This document shows positions 13,986 through 20,798 of a stretch of DNA of 20,798 bases, in pieces. Numbering within the stretch: the stretch's first letter is position 1; every line of letters starts with the position of its first letter. A program made the translations under genes and the position numbers. This DNA is from an uncultured Fretibacterium sp. (GTDB lineage: Bacteria > Synergistota > Synergistia > Synergistales > Aminobacteriaceae). Location: positions 1-20,798 of the forward strand of contig CALBPU010000139.1 of the NCBI GenBank assembly GCA_937899395.1, read 5' to 3'. Below the pieces are notes generated by a model. The model saw only the letters and a list, made by a program, of their open reading frames with translations. It had not been told where the DNA came from and did no database searches.

Positions 13986-15038
13986 TTGAAACTTTCCAGA
14001 GAAGAATTAAAGAGCCTCATGAAAAATAAATTAATGCAGGCAGGACTTCATGAGGATCACGCAGACACAACCGCTGAAATTTTAACTTGGTCAGATGAAA
14101 GAGGCTATCATTCGCACGGCTCAGTCAGAGTTGAATATTACAGCGAGAGAATTTTCAAGGGCGGAATAACGGTTGACCCGAAATTTACTTGGACACAAAC
14201 AGGCCCTTGCAGCGGAATTTTTGACGGTGATAACGGAATTGGTTATGTAATTGCTAAAGAAGGCATGGAAAAAGCTATCCAACTTGCAAAAGAAAACGGA
14301 ATAGGCGTTGTAGGCATGACTAACATGTCTCACAGCGGTTCAATCGGATATTACACTGAGATGGCAGCTAACGAAGGGCTTGCAGCAATTTCGTTCTGTC
14401 AGTCAGACCCTATGGCTGTTCCTTACGGCGGAGCTGAACCTTATTACGGAACAAACCCGATTTCATTCGCAGCACCTACAGCAGATGATCGTAAAGTTGT
14501 TTTTGATATGGCAACAACAGTTCAGGCTTGGGGAAAAATTCTCGACAAAAAATCACGTCATGAATCAATTCCCGCTGATTGGGCAGTAGGAGTTGACGGA
14601 GCACCCGTTACAGATCCGAATTTAGTTAATGCTCTCGTACCGATTTCAGGCGCAAAAGGTTATGGATTAATGATGATGGTAGACGTTTTCTCGGGAGTTT
14701 TATTAGGAGTTCCTTTCGGCGGCCATGTAAGCTCAATGTATCACGATTTATCAGAGGGCAGAAGGCTCGGACAAATGCACATTGTAATGGATCCTAACAG
14801 ATTTGTCGGTGCTGAAAAATTCAAGAAGGATATGTCCCAATGCCTTGACGAAATCGGCAATATTAAACCTGCACCCGGCTTTGACAAAGTTAATTATCCC
14901 GGTGAAAGAGCAGAAGAACGAAAGAAGAAAGCTTATGCAACAGGTGGAATTGAAATCGTTGATGAAATAGTTGAATACATGAGGAGCAGCGATATTCACT
15001 ATAACAGATACGACCACAAAAACCGTTTTGCTGAATAA
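13986..15038 (+). CDS. allD: Ureidoglycolate dehydrogenase (NAD+)
   Basis: This enzyme oxidises (S)-ureidoglycolate to oxalurate with NAD+. It belongs to the LDH2/MDH2 family, not the Rossmann malate dehydrogenases. At 350 residues it is equal in length to E. coli AllD (349) and recognisably similar throughout: ERGYHSHGSVRVEYYSERI (His44), MTNMSHSG (His116), FCQSDPMAVPYGGAEPYYGTNP, FDMATTVQAWGK, GAKGYGLMMMVDVFSGVLLG. The start is TTG, supported by AGGAGG eight bases upstream (13972-13977); no closer ATG is in frame. The gap to allE is 22 bases. The NADH produced would need reoxidation in an anaerobe. Confidence 0.95.
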   Translation: MKLSREELKSLMKNKLMQAGLHEDHADTTAEILTWSDERGYHSHGSVRVEYYSERIFKGGITVDPKFTWTQTGPCSGIFDGDNGIGYVIAKEGMEKAIQLAKENGIGVVGMTNMSHSGSIGYYTEMAANEGLAAISFCQSDPMAVPYGGAEPYYGTNPISFAAPTADDRKVVFDMATTVQAWGKILDKKSRHESIPADWAVGVDGAPVTDPNLVNALVPISGAKGYGLMMMVDVFSGVLLGVPFGGHVSSMYHDLSEGRRLGQMHIVMDPNRFVGAEKFKKDMSQCLDEIGNIKPAPGFDKVNYPGERAEERKKKAYATGGIEIVDEIVEYMRSSDIHYNRYDHKNRFAE

Positions 15039-15064
15039 ATTTTTATAGGGAGGAATTTTTTTCA

Positions 15065-18000
15065 ATGCTTCGTACAGTTGTGAAAAAAGGAAGTTATCAT
15101 GATTCAGTAACATTGATGCTCTTAACAAATGCTGTATCAGGACTTGAGAACGTCAAAAAAGTTTCAATCATGATGGCTACACCTGCGAACAAAGATATTT
15201 TTAAGCAGGGCGGACTTGAGACGGAAGAATTAAATCAGGCTTCGGCAAATGATATGGTAATCGTAGCTGATGTTGCTGATGAAGATACTCTGAAAAAGCT
15301 GCTTGAAAAAGTTGATGAATTTTTCAACAAAGATTCATCTTCAGAGGCAGGAAAACAGGGAACTCAAAGTGTTAAATCATGGGAAAAAGCTTTATCAAAA
15401 CTTCCTGATGCTAATCTTGCAGTAATTTCAATTCCGGGAGCTTATGCAGCACTCGAAGCCGACAGAGCACTTGATGAAGATATGAACGTCTTTATGTTCA
15501 GCGATAACGTTACGATTGAAGACGAGAAGAAATTAAAGAACAAAGCTCACTCAAAAGGCTTATGTGTAATGGGGCCTGACTGCGGAACAGGAATTATTCA
15601 GGGAGTTCCCGTAGCTTTCACAAACAGCGTCTCAAAAGGCTCAATCGGAATTATCGGTGCTTCAGGAACAGGCATTCAAGAATTAACAACCATTATTGAC
15701 CGTTTAGGCGAGGGAGTTAATAACGCAATCGGAACAGGCGGACGTGATTTATCATCGGAAGTCGGCGGAGTAACTATGATGGATATTATCGACGCTATGG
15801 AAAGCGACGAAACTGTTAAAGTTTTAATCGTAATTTCAAAACCGCCAGCAAAAGCAGTTCGTGAAAAAATTGCGGCACGTTTAAGCGTTTATACCAAGCC
15901 CGTAATAACTTTATTCTTAGGTGAAAAACCCGAATATCATGAAGAGAATTATTATCACACATATACTCTTGATGAAACAGCCAGACTTGCAGTAAGTCTT
16001 GTAAGAGGAGTTAAAGTTCCTGAAGGAAAAGTTGATATTGACAAGAGCGAATTTTACAAAGCCTCCGACAAAAAGACAATAAAGGCTTATTATTCAGGCG
16101 GTACTCTTGCAGGAGAAGCTGCCATGTTGATTAAAGATGCCCTTGCACTTCATATTCCTCCCGAAAAAGCAGAGGGCTTTATGTTAAAGACCGGCGGTCA
16201 TATTGTCGTTGATTTAGGCGATGATGTTTACACTCAAGGCAAGCCTCACCCTATGATTGATCCTGCAAAGAGAATTGAATGTATGGAAGAAGCGGTTGAT
16301 GATCCTACAACGGGCGTTATTTTATTCGATGTAATGTTGGGTTACGGTTCACACCCTGACATGGCCGGAGCATTAATTCCAACAATCAAAAAATTACAGG
16401 AAAAAGCAAATGCCCAAAACCGCAAAGTATTTTTCATTTCAACAGTATGCGGAACACGAAAAGATTATCAGGGTTATGACGAACAGGTTAATAAACTCAA
16501 AGATGCAGGCGTTATAGTTTGTGAAACGAATATGCTTGCATGTCGTACAGCAGTTCATGCAATCGGCTTGAGCTATGATGATCCTGCGAAAGAAATCAGA
16601 CCTAAAGCAAAAGGTGATTTTGTTCCCGAAAAGGCATCTGAAAAATTATTGGCAATGCTTTCAAACAAGCCCAAAATTATTAACATTGGATTAAAGAGTT
16701 TCGCTGAAGTTGCTGAAGAGTTCGGTTGCGAAGTTGTTCAATATGATTGGACACCTCCGGCAGGCGGAGATATTACCTTGATTAAGGCTCTTAATTATTT
16801 GAGACATTATGACAAGGTTGATATTGATGCTGAAAACAGAAAAACAATCGCTAAAGTCGTAGCAGCTCAACCTGTTTTGAAAGATAACGTCCCTGCTAAA
16901 ACAGTCATTAAAGAACTCAATAACGGAAAAGTTATCCTTCATGCAGGGCCTCCTATTGAATATAAAGACATGCCCCCAACAGTGCAAGGTTCATGTGTCG
17001 GAGCAGTATTGTTTGAGGAATGGGCAAATAATGAAGCTGACGCGAGAAAATTGTTAGAGTCAGGCGAAGTGAAATTCATTCCTTGTCATCATGTAAACGC
17101 TGTCGGACCTATGGGCGGAATTACTACTGCTAATATGCCCGTGTTCGTTGTACAAAATGAAACCGACGGAAATTTTGCTTACTGCACAATGAACGAAGGA
17201 ATCGGAAAAGTTTTGCGTTTCGGTGCTTACTCTGAAGAGGTTGTTAATCGTTTACGTTGGATGAGAGATGTTTTAGGGCCTGTACTCGGTAAAGCTCTCA
17301 GAAGCATGGGAAACGGACTTGCCGTTAATCCTTTAATTGCTAAGGCAATCGCAATGGGCGATGAGTTCCATCAGAGAAATATTGCAGCTTCATTAGTATT
17401 CCTTAAAGAAGTTGCGCCCGTAATAACTGCTATGGACATCAGCGAAAAAGATCGTTACGACGTAATCAAATTTTTGTCAGACACGGATCAATTCTTCCTC
17501 AACATAATGATGGCTACAGGTAAAGCAATTATGGACGGTGCAAGAAAAGGAACTGACGGAACAATCGTTACGGCCATGTGCAGAAACGGCGTTAATTTTG
17601 GAATTAGAATCGCCGGAATGGGTGATGAATGGTTCACAGGCCCTGTTAATACTCCTCAAGGACTTTATTTCGCAGGTTATGACGGTGAAGACGCTTGCCC
17701 CGACATTGGAGACTCTGCAATAACTGAAACAGTCGGAGTCGGCGGAATGGCAATGATAGCTGCTCCTGCCGTAACACGTTTTGTAGGAGCAGGCGGTTAT
17801 GAGGACGCTTTGAACACTAGCAACGAAATGACTGAAATTACAATCGACCGCAACCCGAATTACATCATTCCTAACTGGAATTTCAAAGGAACATGTTTAG
17901 GAATTGACTCAAGGCTCGTTGTCGAAAAAGGAATTACTCCTGTAATTAATACGGGCATTGCTCATAAAGTTGCAGGCTTCGGACAAATCGGTGCAGGAAC

Positions 18001-18073
18001 AGTTCACCCTCCTATTCAGTGCTTCCAGAAAGCTGTACTTGCTTATGCAAAGAAACTCGGCTTTGAGGCATAA
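15065..18073 (+). CDS. FdrA-YlbE fusion: oxamate carbamoyltransferase subunits in one chain
   Basis: One uninterrupted frame of 1002 residues covers two proteins that are separate in E. coli. Residues 1 to ~582 match FdrA (E. coli 555 aa): KKGSYHDSVTLM, MMATPANK, KLPDANLAVISIPG, VMGPDCGTGI, GASGTGIQE, GRDLSSEVGG and INIGLKSFAE. These include succinyl-CoA-synthetase-like CoA-binding folds. Residues ~583-1002 match YlbE (419 aa, DUF1116): GKVILHAGPPIEY, FIPCHHVNAVGPMGGIT, NEGIGKVLRFGAYSE, GDEFHQRNIAAS, SDTDQFFLNIMMA, VNTPQGLYF and GTCLGIDSRLVVE. No internal SD/start pair is seen at the join. FdrA, YlbE and YlbF have been reported as the E. coli oxamate carbamoyltransferase (AllFGH), which turns oxalurate plus phosphate into oxamate and carbamoyl phosphate. 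The flanking allD and carbamate kinase genes fit exactly. YlbF is absent here. GGGAGG precedes the ATG. Confidence 0.92.
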   Translation: MLRTVVKKGSYHDSVTLMLLTNAVSGLENVKKVSIMMATPANKDIFKQGGLETEELNQASANDMVIVADVADEDTLKKLLEKVDEFFNKDSSSEAGKQGTQSVKSWEKALSKLPDANLAVISIPGAYAALEADRALDEDMNVFMFSDNVTIEDEKKLKNKAHSKGLCVMGPDCGTGIIQGVPVAFTNSVSKGSIGIIGASGTGIQELTTIIDRLGEGVNNAIGTGGRDLSSEVGGVTMMDIIDAMESDETVKVLIVISKPPAKAVREKIAARLSVYTKPVITLFLGEKPEYHEENYYHTYTLDETARLAVSLVRGVKVPEGKVDIDKSEFYKASDKKTIKAYYSGGTLAGEAAMLIKDALALHIPPEKAEGFMLKTGGHIVVDLGDDVYTQGKPHPMIDPAKRIECMEEAVDDPTTGVILFDVMLGYGSHPDMAGALIPTIKKLQEKANAQNRKVFFISTVCGTRKDYQGYDEQVNKLKDAGVIVCETNMLACRTAVHAIGLSYDDPAKEIRPKAKGDFVPEKASEKLLAMLSNKPKIINIGLKSFAEVAEEFGCEVVQYDWTPPAGGDITLIKALNYLRHYDKVDIDAENRKTIAKVVAAQPVLKDNVPAKTVIKELNNGKVILHAGPPIEYKDMPPTVQGSCVGAVLFEEWANNEADARKLLESGEVKFIPCHHVNAVGPMGGITTANMPVFVVQNETDGNFAYCTMNEGIGKVLRFGAYSEEVVNRLRWMRDVLGPVLGKALRSMGNGLAVNPLIAKAIAMGDEFHQRNIAASLVFLKEVAPVITAMDISEKDRYDVIKFLSDTDQFFLNIMMATGKAIMDGARKGTDGTIVTAMCRNGVNFGIRIAGMGDEWFTGPVNTPQGLYFAGYDGEDACPDIGDSAITETVGVGGMAMIAAPAVTRFVGAGGYEDALNTSNEMTEITIDRNPNYIIPNWNFKGTCLGIDSRLVVEKGITPVINTGIAHKVAGFGQIGAGTVHPPIQCFQKAVLAYAKKLGFEA

Positions 18074-18078
18074 CGAAA

Positions 18079-19014
18079 ATGGCGAAGAAAATTGTTATAG
18101 CTTTAGGCGGTAACGCTCTCGGTTCAAATTTAGCCGAACAAAAAATCGCAGTAGCTAAAACCGCTGAAGTTATCGTTGACCTCATTGAACAAGGACACGA
18201 ATTAATTGTTACTCACGGAAACGGCCCTCAAGTCGGAATGATTCAGAGAGCAATGGACGAACTTGTTTTGACGAGCAAGGATTACAAACAAATTCCTCTT
18301 CCTACAAGTGTAGCAATGAGTCAGGGCTATATCGGTATTGACCTCCAGAACGCGATAAAATTCGAGCTTCTCCGAAGAAATATCGACAAAAAAGTTTCGA
18401 CGATTCTTGCACAAGTTGAAGTTTCTCCGAACGATCCTGCTTTCAAGAATCCTACGAAACCAATCGGACGTTTCATGACTAAGGCTGAAGCTGATGAAAT
18501 GGAAAAAGGCGGAGTTAGTGTCATGGAAGATGCAGGACGGGGTTATCGAGTCGTTGTTGCTTCACCAATGCCTATGAGAATCAGGGAGCTTGAAACAGTG
18601 AGGACGTTATTAAACGCAGGCCATATTGTAATTACATGCGGCGGAGGCGGAATACCTGTTGTGAGTGATTCTGAGGGCAAATTAGTCGGGGTTAATGCCG
18701 TAATTGATAAAGATAACGCAAGCAGTTTATTAGCGTCAAAGCTCGGAGCAGATTATCTTGTAATATTAACGGCCGTTGAAAAAGTTGCTATAAATTTCGG
18801 CAAGCCAAATCAAGAATGGCTCTCTGATCTTTCGGTTGACCAGGCTAAGGAATACATAAAGCAAAATCAATTCGCTAAAGGTTCAATGCTTCCGAAGGTT
18901 GAAGCTGCGATAAGATTTGCCGAATCCGGAGAAAACCGTAACGCTTTAATAACGTTGCTTTATAAGGCTGCTGACGGTATAGCAGGTAAAACAGGAACAG
19001 TAATTCATAAGTAA
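18079..19014 (+). CDS. arcC: Carbamate kinase
   Basis: This enzyme uses carbamoyl phosphate to phosphorylate ADP, giving ATP and carbamate, which decays to ammonia and CO2. At 311 residues it is full length. Amino-acid-kinase fold motifs are KIVIALGGNALG at the N terminus, THGNGPQVGM, ITCGGGGIPV, GVNAVIDKDNASSLLA, and FAKGSMLPKVEAAIRF near the C terminus, the last specific to carbamate kinases. It starts five bases after the fusion gene stop, with GAGG inside that gene as the likely SD, so translation is probably coupled. In this operon it is the energy-conserving step of ureide fermentation, the role given to E. coli YbcF (AllK), rather than of arginine deimination: no arcA or arcB lies nearby. 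The symbol arcC is used for the family. Confidence 0.94.
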   Translation: MAKKIVIALGGNALGSNLAEQKIAVAKTAEVIVDLIEQGHELIVTHGNGPQVGMIQRAMDELVLTSKDYKQIPLPTSVAMSQGYIGIDLQNAIKFELLRRNIDKKVSTILAQVEVSPNDPAFKNPTKPIGRFMTKAEADEMEKGGVSVMEDAGRGYRVVVASPMPMRIRELETVRTLLNAGHIVITCGGGGIPVVSDSEGKLVGVNAVIDKDNASSLLASKLGADYLVILTAVEKVAINFGKPNQEWLSDLSVDQAKEYIKQNQFAKGSMLPKVEAAIRFAESGENRNALITLLYKAADGIAGKTGTVIHK

Positions 19015-19027
19015 AACAGGAGTAATT

Positions 19028-20638
19028 ATGAATATTCCAGTTGATCCTTTTATGTGGATAATGGCATTTTTGCCGATAATAACGCTTATAGTTTTAATGG
19101 TAATTTTCCGCTGGGGTGCTTCAAAAGCTGCCCCGGTGGGTCTTATCATTACAATTTTTACAGGATTGATTTTTTACAAAGCCAACATTCCGTTACTTGC
19201 CATTGAAAGTGCTAAAGGTGTTTGGAACGCTCTCGTAATAATTTTGATAATCTGGACAGCAATTTTAATGTATCAGGTTGGAGATCAGGCGAAAGCATTT
19301 TTAGCAATACGAAGCGGAATGAATCTTTTATTGCCGAATGAATTGTTGTTAGTTATGGCAATGGGCTGGGTGTTTGAAAGTTTTTTACAGGGCATTACCG
19401 GTTTCGGAGTGCCTGTTGCAGTCGGAGCGCCATTGTTAATCGGAATAGGTGTTAAGCCTTTGTGGGCTGTAGTAATTCCGTTACTGGGTCAAGCATGGGG
19501 AAATACTTTCGGAACATTGGCGGCAGCTTGGGACTCATTAGCACTTTCGGCAGGGCTTATAACAGGAAGCTCTGAATATTTCAAAACAGCTTTATGGACA
19601 TCGGCATTCATATTTTTATGGAACTGTTTAGCAGGTTTTGCGATTTGTTGGTTCTATGGACGTTGGAAAGCCGTTTCAAAAGGTTTTTATGCTCTTGTTG
19701 TTATTGCATTAATTCAGGGCGGAGGAGAAATTTTATTAAGCCAGGTTAATACGACGTTATGTTGTTTCATTCCTGCTCTTGTATCTTTAGTAGTTTTAAT
19801 TTTCATGGGGCAAATGAAACAATATAAAGAACCTTGGAAAATTGAAGAATCAAAAATTATGGACAGGACTGTTACAGCCTCATCAGAACAAAATAAAATT
19901 CCGATGACATTAATTCAGGCATTCGTTCCGTATTTTTTGCTCTCAATAATCACAATAGCTGTCTTAACTATTGAGCCTCTTAATAATTTTCTCGGTCAAT
20001 GGTCATGGGGGCCTAGCTTCCCTGAAACTTCAACAGGTTTAGGTTATGTCAATGCTGCCGTGAAAAATTATTCCCCGTTAGCTCCTTTAACACACGCAAG
20101 CATGTTTTTATTTGTTTCAGCAATTATAGGTTTGATTTATTATCAGGCTCACGGCTGGATTAAAAACGGTGCTGTCAGTACAATCTTCAGCAAAGCCACA
20201 AAAATGACAATGCCTTCAGGAATTGCTGTAGTAACTCTTGTAATAATGTCCCGAATTATGAGCGGTACAATGCAGACCACTGTTTTAGCGAACGGAATAG
20301 CTGCGACATTGGGAAAAAGTTATGTAATATTAGCTCCGTTTGTCGGACTTCTCGGAACGTTTATGACAGGAAGCAATATGAGCTCGAATATTTTGTTCGG
20401 AGATTTCCAAATGGTAACGGCGAAAATGTTAAGTCTTGACGCTCCTTCAATACTCGGTGCTCAATCAGCAGGAGGGGCAATCGGTTCAGCTTTAAGCCCA
20501 AGCAAAATTATTCTTGGAACCACCACAGCTAATATTTTAGGCAAAGAGGGAGACGTAATGAGGCAGTTAATGTTAATTACAATCCCTGCAACAATCGTTA
20601 TAGGGTTAATACTTTATGTAACGATTGTAATATTTTAA
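19028..20638 (+). CDS. LctP/LldP-family monocarboxylate permease
   Basis: This is an inner-membrane transporter of the lactate permease family, 536 residues with roughly 12-14 hydrophobic helices. The family core is FLQGITGFGVPVAVGAPLLIGIGVKPLWAVVIPLLGQAWGNTFGTLAAAWDSLA, and the C-terminal part has GLLGTFMTGSNMSSNILFG and QSAGGAIGSALSPSKI. Characterised relatives move lactate and glycolate with protons. AGGAG lies six bases before the ATG, 13 bases after the kinase gene. In a ureide operon the substrate could be oxamate, a close structural analogue of pyruvate/lactate and the expected dead-end product, leaving by export. Uptake of ureidoglycolate, oxalurate or lactate is also possible. The substrate assignment is inference; the family call is firm. 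Confidence 0.9.
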   Translation: MNIPVDPFMWIMAFLPIITLIVLMVIFRWGASKAAPVGLIITIFTGLIFYKANIPLLAIESAKGVWNALVIILIIWTAILMYQVGDQAKAFLAIRSGMNLLLPNELLLVMAMGWVFESFLQGITGFGVPVAVGAPLLIGIGVKPLWAVVIPLLGQAWGNTFGTLAAAWDSLALSAGLITGSSEYFKTALWTSAFIFLWNCLAGFAICWFYGRWKAVSKGFYALVVIALIQGGGEILLSQVNTTLCCFIPALVSLVVLIFMGQMKQYKEPWKIEESKIMDRTVTASSEQNKIPMTLIQAFVPYFLLSIITIAVLTIEPLNNFLGQWSWGPSFPETSTGLGYVNAAVKNYSPLAPLTHASMFLFVSAIIGLIYYQAHGWIKNGAVSTIFSKATKMTMPSGIAVVTLVIMSRIMSGTMQTTVLANGIAATLGKSYVILAPFVGLLGTFMTGSNMSSNILFGDFQMVTAKMLSLDAPSILGAQSAGGAIGSALSPSKIILGTTTANILGKEGDVMRQLMLITIPATIVIGLILYVTIVIF

Positions 20639-20662
20639 TTTTTTAACGGAGGTTATTTTTTT

Positions 20663-20798
20663 ATGGTTGAAAAGGCAACAGGAAGAAAAGTACCTTATAA
20701 GATAGCTCCTAGAAGAGCAGGAGATATTGCTATATGTTATGCTGATCCAACTAAAGCTAAAAATGAATTAGGATGGATAGCTGAAAAAGACATAAATG
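20663..20798 (+). pseudogene. C-terminal fragment of UDP-glucose 4-epimerase (GalE), runs off window
   Basis: The frame starts at an ATG with a good SD (GGAGG at 20648-20652, ten bases upstream) and reads MVEKATGRKVPYKIAPRR then AGDIAICYADPTKAKNELGW. This is the C-terminal substrate-domain segment of GalE, where family members have KxxGxxVPYxxxxRRxGDxxxxYADxxKAxxELGW. The N-terminal ~250 residues, including the NAD-binding Rossmann domain and the Tyr-x3-Lys catalytic pair, are missing, and the bases upstream of the ATG do not encode GalE-like sequence. Four of the five Ile codons visible are ATA, which the neighbouring genes use less, and Arg codons are AGA. It cannot be an active epimerase as seen. 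It may be a transferred remnant, a stand-alone fragment expressed from the operon, or an assembly join near a contig end. Confidence 0.75.

Noticed and set aside
1..20798. CRISPR array, tRNA, rRNA, IS element or prophage genes
   Set aside because: None was seen. The only spaced repeats are the two protein-coding 55-mers and the two 18-mers, and no transposase, integrase or phage protein appears in any frame.

Overview
This looks like chromosomal DNA of an AT-rich, anaerobic, probably diderm bacterium. The ribose-type binding protein has a plain Sec signal peptide with no lipobox, which suits a free periplasmic protein and therefore an outer membrane. The allantoin/ureide genes suit an anaerobic gut or sediment lifestyle. 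Synergistota or a relative is my best guess, at low confidence. No phage, IS element, CRISPR array, tRNA or rRNA was seen. Coding density is high; the longest gene-free stretches are about 250 bases (1805-2058) and 190 bases (12987-13177), and both hold regulatory signals.

Layout. (1) 2-826: the 3' end of a gene for a Glu/Pro-rich repeat protein, followed closely by a PfkB-family sugar kinase (863-1804) and an intrinsic terminator. (2) 1898-9203: a carbohydrate or sugar-acid operon with a good promoter. It holds an SDR dehydrogenase, an RbsB-like binding protein, an internal terminator hairpin, RbsA- and RbsC-like ABC components, a zinc alcohol/polyol dehydrogenase and a UxuB/mannitol-dehydrogenase-family enzyme. 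The substrate cannot be read from sequence, but the set suits import and oxidation of a polyol or hexonate. (3) 9282-11024: housekeeping genes for ribonuclease Z (+) and diaminopimelate epimerase (-), converging with no gap. (4) 11116-20638: a ureide (allantoin-breakdown) island.

The ureide island holds a regulator with an XRE-like helix-turn-helix joined to a GntR/FadR repressor, a convergent alpha/beta hydrolase, and a compact divergent promoter region. From that region runs the operon allE - allD - fdrA::ylbE fusion - carbamate kinase - LctP-family permease. The chemistry reads as ureidoglycine to ureidoglycolate (AllE), to oxalurate (AllD), to oxamate plus carbamoyl phosphate (FdrA/YlbE), to ATP plus ammonia and CO2 (carbamate kinase). 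The permease probably moves a small monocarboxylate; oxamate, a lactate/pyruvate look-alike, is a plausible substrate. Allantoinase, AllC and the third oxamate-carbamoyltransferase gene (ylbF, DUF2877) are not in the window.

The most notable items are the in-frame FdrA-YlbE fusion, the double-HTH regulator, an 18-bp perfect direct repeat placed at both divergent promoters (which share one -35 box), and a promoterless C-terminal piece of UDP-glucose 4-epimerase with foreign-looking codon use at the right edge. That last piece could be a transferred remnant, a domain gene or an assembly join.
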